Source of the DNA: Bacillota bacterium
Lineage (GTDB): Bacteria; Bacillota; Clostridia; Christensenellales; Aristaeellaceae
Direction of reading: 5' to 3'
Assembly: GCA_023444095.1 (NCBI GenBank)
Contig: JAEZRP010000006.1
Coordinates: 62,001 to 126,000 of the forward strand
DNA length: 64,000 bases
Translations under genes and position numbers: made by a program
Notes under the pieces: model-generated
What the model was told of the DNA's origin: nothing
Databases searched by the model: none
Seen by the model: only the letters and a program-made list of their open reading frames with translations
Shown: one piece after another, positions 34,394 to 42,038 of the stretch
How the letters are laid out: every line of letters starts with the position of its first letter
How positions within the stretch are numbered: the first letter of the stretch is position 1

Positions 34394-34469
34394 TCGTCCT
34401 GCGCCGTTCCCCCGGCGACAGGCTGTGCTCTTTCGGGTACCTCATTGGGGCTACGCCCTCAAACCTTCC

Positions 34470-35294
34470 TCATCTCTTCGCTTGGCATTTCGGGCAGAAC
34501 GCGATGACTCCCCCTACGGATACCTTCTCCAGGGGATTGCCGCACTGCAGGCAGGACTCGCCAATATGCTTGCGCTCGGACATCGCCAGATAGCCACCCG
34601 GATGCCCGTAAAGGTCAACCTCTGATGTTCGTCCGCCGGCCTCGCAGGCTCTGGTCAACACGTCGCGCATGGCATTGTATATCCGCTCATGCGCGGCATC
34701 ATCCAGCCTGCCGATGTTGATGGAAGGATGCATCCCCGCGCGCAACAGGATTTCGCCCGCAAAAGTGCTCATGATCCCGGCCACGTTCTTGGTAAGGTAT
34801 ATCTTGATGGCCTGCTTCGGGTCGTCCAAATGATTTTTCACAAAAGCTTGATACTCCTGAAACGAGCCGCTCATCGGCTGGAATCGCGTCGCATCCGCTG
34901 CTCGCGTCAGCGCATCCCACGCCGCGTGATCGATCACATCCACGCCGTATGACCACAGCAGCACGGAATAGGTCACGCCGCTTCCATCGGTAAAGGCGAA
35001 CCGGAAGTTGTACTTCTTCGGTTCGCCGGACGGCGCATCCGAATAGAATATCTTTCCGCCCCCCTGACGGAATTGGATTCCATAGCCGTTGTCGAGCGCG
35101 ATATAAAGATCCGGCGCATGGTATTGGATCTCTGTGACCGTCCCCCCAACCGAGCGGGAATAGCGGTCAGAGGCGCCCTCCGGGTTGAAGATGTTCGCGT
35201 TTGGATTGACGTATTCGCCGCTGGCGACTGTCTTCCCAAGAATGGCTTCCCGCATTTGCCGCGCGATGGTATAAGATTCCGGATATTCCAGCAT
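34470..35294 (-). CDS. Fpg/Nei-like protein lacking the N-terminal catalytic proline
   Basis: A 274-residue protein with the fold pattern of formamidopyrimidine/endonuclease VIII DNA glycosylases. The C-terminal zinc finger is intact (CLQCGNP...FCPKCQ, C-x2-C-x15-C-x2-C type), and the helix-two-turn-helix region is present (LTKNVAGIMSTFAGEILLRAG). The N-terminus is MLEYPESY. True Fpg/Nei enzymes start MPE, and the proline after Met is the nucleophile. Here position 2 is leucine, so normal lyase chemistry is not expected. The start at 35294 has GAGGAGG upstream. It is probably a DNA-binding or altered-function relative found in Clostridia. Confidence 0.8.
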   Translation of the reverse strand: MLEYPESYTIARQMREAILGKTVASGEYVNPNANIFNPEGASDRYSRSVGGTVTEIQYHAPDLYIALDNGYGIQFRQGGGKIFYSDAPSGEPKKYNFRFAFTDGSGVTYSVLLWSYGVDVIDHAAWDALTRAADATRFQPMSGSFQEYQAFVKNHLDDPKQAIKIYLTKNVAGIMSTFAGEILLRAGMHPSINIGRLDDAAHERIYNAMRDVLTRACEAGGRTSEVDLYGHPGGYLAMSERKHIGESCLQCGNPLEKVSVGGVIAFCPKCQAKR

Positions 35295-35377
35295 CGGACG
35301 TTTCCTCCTCGCACCCTGCATGACTTGATTGGCCGTATGCCAGGGGCGGGTTTCCCGCCCCCGGGCGGCGCGCACCG

Positions 35378-35602
35378 CTAAACAATCGCGGTGATCTTTT
35401 CAAAGAACGCTTCCTTGGTGTCGCAAACCGTAAACTCGCCGTTCAAGAAGCCGTATACCTTGCCCGTCAGTTCCGGATGCTTGCCGGCACATCTGCCAAT
35501 GCAGCCCGTCGTATAATCCTTCGCCTTGACCTTGCCCTTCAGCTCCTCCACGTCAAACCCCGAACACTTCTTACAGACCTTGACCTTTTTCCCCTCTGCC
35601 AT
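35378..35602 (-). CDS. Small cysteine-containing protein (DUF1450/thioredoxin-like ferredoxin type)
   Basis: A 74-residue protein with four cysteines arranged as CKKC near residue 10 and C-x3-C (GCIGRCAG) near 34-38, followed by GKVYGFLNGEFTVCDTKEAFFEKI. The pattern resembles DUF1450 (YuzB-like) and thioredoxin-fold [2Fe-2S] ferredoxins, but no member is assigned with certainty. The start at 35602 has GGGAGGGG upstream. It is probably transcribed with the Fpg-like gene 83 bases downstream. A redox or metal-binding role is possible. Confidence 0.7.
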   Translation of the reverse strand: MAEGKKVKVCKKCSGFDVEELKGKVKAKDYTTGCIGRCAGKHPELTGKVYGFLNGEFTVCDTKEAFFEKITAIV

Positions 35603-35985
35603 ATGTATCCCCTCCCTTTATTGCACCGGCGCAAATGTCGCATGGACAGTAAGCGCTGGTATGCTCCAGATCGTCGAAGATTCCAACATCGTCCGGAACG
35701 GTGGCCGAATGAACCGATCACTGGATGCACTCCGAACCCGGGCGCGCTTCCGAGCCGCTTTACACGAAAGACCGCGATCGCGCCTCCAGAAGGCCGCCGA
35801 CTCAGATCAATTGGTGTCTCGTATCCCGCGCACAGAAGGTGCCATGGAGGTCTTTCCCTTCTTTTGGTTCATTTCTCTTCCGACCAGCGAACGCTTCGAG
35901 TCGCCCCGCTGTTTCACAGCATCGTTTGCCGCATGAAATAGGCCCCAGCTGTTTTGTCCAATCCCATATCGATGTCTTCTTCGCT
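35603..35985. other. Stretch without a recognisable gene
   Basis: No frame in 35603-35985 shows a known family or a convincing start and codon pattern. Short frames exist on both strands but are not supported by ribosome binding sites. It may contain decayed coding sequence of the locus controlled by the MerR-type promoter at 35986-36016. Confidence 0.5.
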
Positions 35986-36016
35986 ATTCTATCACTTGAC
36001 GTTGCGTCAAAGTCAA
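35986..36016 (-). promoter_or_regulatory. MerR-type promoter with 19-bp spacer and palindromic operator
   Basis: Minus strand: TTGACT (36016-36011) and TAGAAT (35991-35986) are separated by 19 bases. The spacer is filled by the perfect palindrome TTGACG-TTG-CGTCAA (35996-36010). A long spacer with the palindrome between the boxes is the hallmark of MerR-family activator sites. No intact MerR gene or target gene is found on either side. Confidence 0.75.
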
Positions 36017-36025
36017 GGGGGTGTT

Positions 36026-36085
36026 ATGTTTCGCATATCATTCTACACGAAAGAACCGGACTTTACAATCAACAATGGAAAATAG
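36026..36085 (+). pseudogene. Remnant of a MerR-family regulator gene (start only)
   Basis: Directly right of the MerR-type operator, GGGGGTG precedes ATG and a 19-codon frame beginning MFRIS. This resembles the usual MerR start MFRIGEFS but ends at TAG after 19 residues with no helix-turn-helix. It looks like the 5' end of a deleted or frameshifted regulator gene. The evidence is short, so this is a suggestion. Confidence 0.35.
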
Positions 36086-36108
36086 AGGAAAGGCCCCTTG
36101 CCGGGGCC
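36084..36108 (-). terminator. Probable terminator of the exopolysaccharide operon
   Basis: Minus-strand hairpin GGCCCC/GGGGCC (36108-36103 with 36097-36092) followed by TTTCCTCTATTTT, about 90 bases after the BcsB-like stop. Confidence 0.6.
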
Positions 36109-36195
36109 ATGTGAAAGCGAATTTACTTCGTCACTTTTCAGGCGATGAGGATTAAAGATGAATGGTTGCATTCATCTGGCCAGACGGAAACCTAC

Positions 36196-38436
36196 CTAAT
36201 CACGATGGTGCCCCTTCAGCCGGATCAGAAGAAGCGCCACGATCATGAGCAGGATCGCCATCGCGCCCACGCCGATCAACGAGAACACAATGCCTCCCTG
36301 ATTCTGAACGATCGCATCCATCAAGGACGGCTGCGGTTCCGAGCGCGGCTGGTCGGCGCGCATGACATAGCTTGTCACCTGTCCTTTTGCGTCAATCATC
36401 GCCGCGTCGCCGGCCAGCTTCCACGTCAACTTCTGCTCGCTGAACAGGCGATTCAAAAATGACAGTCCATCCTCCGACGCCGCGGACAGCATGAGAACCG
36501 CGCGATCCGACGCATATGGTGACAGGATCAGCTGCGCCACGCCGATCCTGCGCGCGTAGGCCGCATCGAGCGTCAGGCTCTCGTTGGAGGTAAACGCGGA
36601 GAAATTATCGTCGAAGGAGAAGTACAGATGCTCGTTGATGACGCGCGCAAACGCGCTCTCGCCCGCGCCCACTGCGATGATATTGGCGTCGGCGTCCTCT
36701 GGGTCAAACGAGGAGGCACGCACGACGCGAAGCTCGCCGTAGGCGTCAGTACCCGCGCCCAGGAGCGCAAGCACATGCCCGGCCAGTTCCAGATCCACCA
36801 TGCCCGGCTCGTCCGGCAGAACAACCATCACGTGATCGAGGCTTCCGGACCGCTGGAAGGGAGACGGACGACTCGACAGGCTGAACGCGCCGCTCCGCCC
36901 CGCCGGCAGATAAAATACGGAACCTTCCGCCACATACGACCACGGCATGTTGATCTGGCGAGGCGTGCACACAAGGTCCTTCACCTCCAGCTCAAACGCG
37001 ATGCGCAGGTATGTGCCTGGCACGTCCGTCAGATCCGCGGGCGGCACGATGGACAGCGTGTCGCCGTTGGCAAATTCCCGGCTGAGCTTTCGGCTGGCAA
37101 GGGGCACATCGCCCCAGTATACCGTTACCATGGAGCGGTCAAAGTCCAGATTCTCGCTGTAGCGCAGCGTTAGGTCAAACCGGCTTTGACCGGACAGCAG
37201 GTAATCAGTCGGCACGGGCAGATTGATCGTCGCCTCCTGATGGAACGGTCCGGTGAACATCAGTCCATGCCCGAGAATTTCTTTTAAAGTATAAACGTTC
37301 GTAACCGCCGTTTCCTTCTGCGCCGCGCGCTCCATCGCTATTTGCGCTTCGCCCACAAGCACCGCCCGGGTGGAAACGAACAGCTGTGCGACGCGACCGT
37401 CGTCGGCGAGCAGGCGCGCGGCTTCCGTGAGCGCAGCGCCGGAATCGCCGATCACGAGCAGGAGATCGATGCCTTCGAGCCGCGTCCTCTTGATGAGCGC
37501 GCCGCCGTTCGGTACGGCGTCCGGGGCAAGGAGTGCGGTCAGCGCGTCGGGCGTGTTGGCCGAAAGGCCGAAGTAAATGCGGCGCTCCCGATCGGCCGTC
37601 GACCAGTTGGTCAACGCCACCTCGTTGTCTCCCTGCACGGCGCCGCCGAGGTCCGCCATGGTATACAGGGCTGCTGCAAGCTCTCCCTCGTCCATGCGGT
37701 CGGACACGGCCACATTGAGTTCCGCTCCACGCTTGTCCGCGAGCGACAGAAACGGATAGGGATACACGCTCAGCTGCCCGCCGTCCTCCACGATGTCATA
37801 GGACACGCGCAGCGTGCTCTGTTCCTGAAACTGGATCCAGTTGCCCTCTGCGTTCTGATCGGAACAACCCTCGCCGTCCGTCAGGCGCACATAGCCGCTG
37901 ATCTGAATCAGGTTATAGCTGTCTGTAAACAGGGCGAGCGGCAGGCGTACATACAGCACGGCAGGCCCTGTCGCGGAATAGGCGACCGGGCAGGAGTATA
38001 CGGGCGTACCGTTCACATAAAAGGTGAGCGAGGAGATCGAACCGATGATCAGATCGGAACTCGCGTAGCTGACCCGGAAGATCGCCTCCGTCGCCGCCGC
38101 ATATTCGGGCATCTTCACATACATGCCTACGGTCGAGAAGATGCCCTTCATCGTGCGCGGAGCGGGAAGGTCAAAATCGGCGGCGCGCCCGGACAGCGCG
38201 TCGAAATCGTCGGACGACGCTGCCATGCCAATCGCATCGCTTGATTCGGCGATCCGCTCCACGGCCGTTTCATCGTTCGCCGCGGTCGTCATCGGCGAGA
38301 CAGAGGCAACGGCGGGTTCCATCGGCGCGTTCGCCGACAAAAGGGATGCCGCGAGCGCCATGGTCTGGACAGGCCCGCTCAGTGCGATCAACGCGGCCAG
38401 CGCCAGCAGGATCTTCCTTGAAACGACGCGTTTCAT
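36196..38436 (-). CDS. BcsB-like cellulose-synthase-regulator family protein
   Basis: A 746-residue protein with a signal peptide (about 1-30) and a C-terminal transmembrane segment (about 715-740, VFSLIGVGAMAILLMIVALLLI) followed by RLKGHHRD. The extracytoplasmic body has the BcsB pattern of alternating jelly-roll/CBD-like and flavodoxin-like domains (for example SSLTFYVNGTPVYSC, TINLPVPTDYLLSG and YLRIAFELEVKDLVCTPRQ). In Gram-negatives BcsB guides cellulose away from BcsA. Here it is the last gene of the operon, 17 bases after the BcsA-like gene. The start at 38436 has GAGGGGGTG upstream. By its place it should be the extracytoplasmic partner of the synthase. Confidence 0.85.
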   Translation of the reverse strand: MKRVVSRKILLALAALIALSGPVQTMALAASLLSANAPMEPAVASVSPMTTAANDETAVERIAESSDAIGMAASSDDFDALSGRAADFDLPAPRTMKGIFSTVGMYVKMPEYAAATEAIFRVSYASSDLIIGSISSLTFYVNGTPVYSCPVAYSATGPAVLYVRLPLALFTDSYNLIQISGYVRLTDGEGCSDQNAEGNWIQFQEQSTLRVSYDIVEDGGQLSVYPYPFLSLADKRGAELNVAVSDRMDEGELAAALYTMADLGGAVQGDNEVALTNWSTADRERRIYFGLSANTPDALTALLAPDAVPNGGALIKRTRLEGIDLLLVIGDSGAALTEAARLLADDGRVAQLFVSTRAVLVGEAQIAMERAAQKETAVTNVYTLKEILGHGLMFTGPFHQEATINLPVPTDYLLSGQSRFDLTLRYSENLDFDRSMVTVYWGDVPLASRKLSREFANGDTLSIVPPADLTDVPGTYLRIAFELEVKDLVCTPRQINMPWSYVAEGSVFYLPAGRSGAFSLSSRPSPFQRSGSLDHVMVVLPDEPGMVDLELAGHVLALLGAGTDAYGELRVVRASSFDPEDADANIIAVGAGESAFARVINEHLYFSFDDNFSAFTSNESLTLDAAYARRIGVAQLILSPYASDRAVLMLSAASEDGLSFLNRLFSEQKLTWKLAGDAAMIDAKGQVTSYVMRADQPRSEPQPSLMDAIVQNQGGIVFSLIGVGAMAILLMIVALLLIRLKGHHRD

Positions 38437-38453
38437 AACCGTACACCCCCTCG

Positions 38454-39710
38454 TTAATCGGTGGACCGCTCGGTCTTGTACCACTTGACCTCGCGCCTGG
38501 TGATCGCCATCTTGAAACTCAGGTAAATGCCCCTGAGCACGACGTACATCCATAGCTTGCAATAGCTGACAAGCATGATGGCGCTGAGAAGAACGGACGA
38601 CGCTGAAAACTCGTTTTTCTCGCAGGCCAGCGCAACCGAAGCGTTCAGGACGAACAGCATCGACGCCATCAGCCACAAAAGACTCGAGAACCCGCCCAGT
38701 GTGATGTGCACATTGCCCAGAAGACCAAGCACAAAAATGAAGTCCGAGAACAACAGAGCCGACAGCATCAGCACATACATGAGCACGTAGTAGATCACAT
38801 CAAGCCGCATGGCCCCCGCCGTTTTGTCGAATATATACCGAAAGTTGTTGACCAGCACGTAGATATTCCCGACCGCCCAACGCGTGCGCTGCTTGATCCA
38901 GATGTTCACCGCGAACGGCTCCTGCTCCCAGGTGACCGCCTGCGGCGCCATGCCGATGCGGTAGCCCATGCGGTAGATGCGGAAGCTGATCTCCGTGTCC
39001 TCCGCGAGCGCGCGCACGTCCCAGCCGCCCATCTTCTCGACCACCGATCGGCGGATGACGAAGTTCGTGCCCGGGATGGTGCACAGCTTGAAGTAGAAGC
39101 TGCGCCCGCCCTGGCTCATCAACTGATGCACCAGCGTTTCGATGTTGACAAACCGGGTCAGGATGGACGCGTTCCGGTTGCGCGTACGGAACTTGCCGAT
39201 CACGGCTGCGAGCCTGTCGTCCGCCATCAGATTTTCGACCAGAATGATGAGCGCCGAGGGCTCGGGCGTGTTGTCCGCGTCGTAGACTGCCAGCACGCTC
39301 CCGCGCGCGAAACCGAAGGCGATATTAAGCGCGTTGCTCTTGCCCTTTCCCCCGACAACACTGTCCGTGTTCACCACGATCAGGCGGCGTTCGGGGTTTT
39401 GGTGCTGAATGGCCTCCAGCACCTCGCTCGTGCGGTCGGTGGAGTTGTCGTTGACGACCACCACCTCGTAGCGGTCGGGCGGATAATCGAACCGCATAAG
39501 CGCCTTCACAGTTCGAGCGATCACGACCTGCTCGTTGTGCGCGGGCACAAGCACGGAGACGAATGGATATTGACCGAGCGGAATGCGCCCGTCCGTCTTC
39601 GCCGCGCGTCGGTAGAAGATGGCCCCGCCGATGGTGAGCGCAATATTGATCATCATCAGGCTCCAGATCGCAGCCATCGAATACAGCGCCAGGTAATCCG
39701 CAAGGGTCAT
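38454..39710 (-). CDS. BcsA-like processive family 2 glycosyltransferase (polysaccharide synthase)
   Basis: A 418-residue membrane glycosyltransferase. It has transmembrane segments at the N-terminus (about 10-34) and C-terminus (several between about 300 and 400). The GT2 core carries the processive-synthase motifs: D88 (VVNDNST), DAD (144-146), ED in AEDTE (237-238) and Q-x-x-R-W as QRTRW (274-278). The UDP-sugar is not fixed by the motifs. The C-terminal PilZ domain that binds c-di-GMP in BcsA is absent, and the chain stops at KWYKTERSTD. Control probably lies in the separate GGDEF-like protein of the operon. Its start overlaps the end of the DUF2334 gene by four bases. Confidence 0.92.
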   Translation of the reverse strand: MTLADYLALYSMAAIWSLMMINIALTIGGAIFYRRAAKTDGRIPLGQYPFVSVLVPAHNEQVVIARTVKALMRFDYPPDRYEVVVVNDNSTDRTSEVLEAIQHQNPERRLIVVNTDSVVGGKGKSNALNIAFGFARGSVLAVYDADNTPEPSALIILVENLMADDRLAAVIGKFRTRNRNASILTRFVNIETLVHQLMSQGGRSFYFKLCTIPGTNFVIRRSVVEKMGGWDVRALAEDTEISFRIYRMGYRIGMAPQAVTWEQEPFAVNIWIKQRTRWAVGNIYVLVNNFRYIFDKTAGAMRLDVIYYVLMYVLMLSALLFSDFIFVLGLLGNVHITLGGFSSLLWLMASMLFVLNASVALACEKNEFSASSVLLSAIMLVSYCKLWMYVVLRGIYLSFKMAITRREVKWYKTERSTD

Positions 39711-41185
39711 CTCTCTCCCCCCCGCCCGCGCCGGTCAGGACGCCTCAGAAACTGCCGCCGCATCTGTCGGCGCGTCGTCGCCAGAATGATGGTAAGCGCC
39801 ACCGCCGCCGCGGCGACAAGCGCGAACAGCACGCGGTTATTCGCCTCGATCTGCTCGGTCAGATAGCGTACAAAGCCCCGGTCGTATGCATGCGGCTCGT
39901 ACGCAAACGGCTGATATGCGATCGAACCATTTTGGTGATCGTATGTGACATGATATCCCGCGTTGAAAAAGCCGTGGTCGCCGATGTAGAGCGCATTGTC
40001 GATCTCCCAGAGCGACATGACAGGCGCGCTGCCCAATGCGGCCACGCGGGCGATGACCGCCTCGACGCCGCCCTGAAGGTCCACATAGACGGCGGTCGCA
40101 TACACATCCGTGAGCGGCCCCCCCTGACCGACGGCCGGAGCGATCAGCAGATGCCCGTCCGAATAGGCCTTGCTCTCCTCCGCGCCGATCGTCCGCTCGG
40201 CGGGATGCAAAAACACCGTCTTGATTCCCCGCAGCGCGGCAAGCCCGGCGTCGTTCCACAAATAGTCCGCAGGCGCGCAGAGCGCGAGCGGATACACGCC
40301 GTATTGCGTATACGCCTCGTATGCCACGCGGATGGCCTCCTTCAGCTCGTCCGCGTCCAGCGCGGAAAGACCGTTGAGCGGCACCCGCAGCACAACGGCC
40401 GCGCCTTTCGCCTGCAAGTAGGCAAGCAATTCGCAGAACCGCTTCATCGCCGGATAATCGGCATTGACGGACACTGGCATCGCCTCGATGGCGTAGGAGA
40501 TGCCGCGCTCCGAGAGCGCCTCGCCCGCCGCGCGCAAAAGCGATGGATCTTCGAAGGGATAGATCTCCTCGAACACGAGGTAGGTGCCGTATTGGGTCGG
40601 GCGGTTCTCATAGGGCCACATCCAGCGCGCGAGCAGGTCGTGCAGCGCCGCGCGCATCGCCTCGTCCGCCGGATCGAACCACGCCAGCTGCGTGACGCCG
40701 CCTTCGCGCGCGCACAGCGGGTACATTTCGCCCTCCATGCGTCCGATGCTGCCGCCGTATGCCTCGCTCCATTTTGTAAGCACATAGACTCGTGTGCGCT
40801 TCGTCAGCCACGACCGGGAGGCGCCGGAGAGAAAGGTGTAGCCGACTGACAGGTTTCCCTCGATCGGCTGCGCGGTCGAGAGCATGCCGATGCCGCCGAT
40901 CACAAACACCGGCATTCCGGAAGCGAGGAGTCTGGAGGCGAGATCATCCGGGAGCTTCCCCCCAATCAGGACGATCGCGCGGGAATACCCCGATAGATCC
41001 ATTGCCTCCGACGGATCAACAATGCGATAATCCAACCCCATGTATACGAGCGCCTCGGTCAGCACGTGAACGGCGGGCGCATCAACCCCGTCAAAGAGGA
41101 CCACAACGGGAGACTCCGCGCGCGCCCCCCCGATTGGCAGAAGCGCAAGAAGGACGATCAGGATCAACGCGCGCTTACACGTCAT
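39707..41185 (-). CDS. DUF2334 polysaccharide deacetylase-like membrane protein
   Basis: A 492-residue protein with a signal peptide (about 1-24). A long extracytoplasmic region of the DUF2334 type, related to polysaccharide deacetylases, follows, with one C-terminal transmembrane segment (about 452-472) and a basic tail. Stretches such as YLVFEEIYPFEDPSLLR and HGFFNAGYHVTYDH lie where metal-site residues are expected, but the classical NodB HxxxH motif is not clear, so activity is uncertain. Its ATG overlaps the GGDEF-like gene end by 11 bases and its stop overlaps the synthase start. It may modify N-acetyl groups on the exported polymer. Confidence 0.75.
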   Translation of the reverse strand: MTCKRALILIVLLALLPIGGARAESPVVVLFDGVDAPAVHVLTEALVYMGLDYRIVDPSEAMDLSGYSRAIVLIGGKLPDDLASRLLASGMPVFVIGGIGMLSTAQPIEGNLSVGYTFLSGASRSWLTKRTRVYVLTKWSEAYGGSIGRMEGEMYPLCAREGGVTQLAWFDPADEAMRAALHDLLARWMWPYENRPTQYGTYLVFEEIYPFEDPSLLRAAGEALSERGISYAIEAMPVSVNADYPAMKRFCELLAYLQAKGAAVVLRVPLNGLSALDADELKEAIRVAYEAYTQYGVYPLALCAPADYLWNDAGLAALRGIKTVFLHPAERTIGAEESKAYSDGHLLIAPAVGQGGPLTDVYATAVYVDLQGGVEAVIARVAALGSAPVMSLWEIDNALYIGDHGFFNAGYHVTYDHQNGSIAYQPFAYEPHAYDRGFVRYLTEQIEANNRVLFALVAAAAVALTIILATTRRQMRRQFLRRPDRRGRGGER

Positions 41186-42038
41186 AGGCCAGCTCGGCCT
41201 CCACAGCCAGTTTCATTTCGATGGGCGACATGCCGGAAGCCTTATCGCACAACCGGTGGGCGATGCGCACCGCAACCTGAATCTCCTCGGCGGTAACGCC
41301 ACGAAACGCATCGGGCTCCGATATGACCGCCCGCAGCCGCCGCTTCGCCGCTTCGCAACCCTCGTCGTCCGCGATCAGAAGGAGCGCGACCGTGCCGCTC
41401 TCATCGATCGCATAAAGCCTGTCCTCCAGCCGCACGGTGCCCGCAATCCGCTCGGCCAGTCGCTGCCGGAGCGTGCCGAACTGCCGTTGGGTAAGGAAGG
41501 CACGCAACTCCTGCTCATGCCTGAGCGACACAAGCATCAGCGACAGCGGCTGACGGTGGCGCGCGCACTGGTTGAGCATCATGGGGAGTTCCCGATACAG
41601 CGCGCGCAGATTCTCAAGCCCGGTGATCGTGTCGATGAGCACGGACTCCTCCACCTGCCTGCGCAGAATGGCATTCTCTCGCACCAGGCGCGCGCTTCCC
41701 GCCTCAAACAGCGCCACGCCGGATACCAGTATGAGCGGTGCGAGGATCCACAGATGATCGAAGGGGAACAAAAGCGGCGCACCTTCGGCATAGACGGCAT
41801 AGAGTTTGTAGACCGTCCACGCCCCGGACAGCGCACCCGCGAGCACGGCCATGAGGTACGGATATCCCATGAAGCCGCACGCGACGCAGACAAAGCCGAG
41901 TCCCGTCAGCATCAGATACGTCATACGAGACGCATCGGGCGCGAGCATGTTCAACAACAGCGTGCCCAGAATCGCGGCGAGAAACACTGCCATGCCGGTA
42001 TCGCGCAACGCGTTCCCGCTCCAAAACAGCTTCTTCAC
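41175..42038 (-). CDS. Membrane-bound degenerate GGDEF protein with intact c-di-GMP I-site (PssE/PelD-like)
   Basis: A 287-residue protein. Four hydrophobic segments lie in about residues 14-112, a coiled linker at 115-135, and a GGDEF-type domain at about 135-285 (DTITGLENLRALYREL at its start). The catalytic GGDEF motif is replaced by DESGT (212-216), so cyclase activity is not expected. The inhibitory-site motif R-x-x-D is kept as RLED (203-206), exactly five residues before that position as in true GGDEF proteins. Such proteins (PelD, Listeria PssE) are c-di-GMP receptors that switch on polysaccharide synthesis. The start is a GTG at 42038 overlapping the upstream stop (GTGA), with GGAGGG upstream. 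Confidence 0.85.
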   Translation of the reverse strand: MKKLFWSGNALRDTGMAVFLAAILGTLLLNMLAPDASRMTYLMLTGLGFVCVACGFMGYPYLMAVLAGALSGAWTVYKLYAVYAEGAPLLFPFDHLWILAPLILVSGVALFEAGSARLVRENAILRRQVEESVLIDTITGLENLRALYRELPMMLNQCARHRQPLSLMLVSLRHEQELRAFLTQRQFGTLRQRLAERIAGTVRLEDRLYAIDESGTVALLLIADDEGCEAAKRRLRAVISEPDAFRGVTAEEIQVAVRIAHRLCDKASGMSPIEMKLAVEAELAYDV

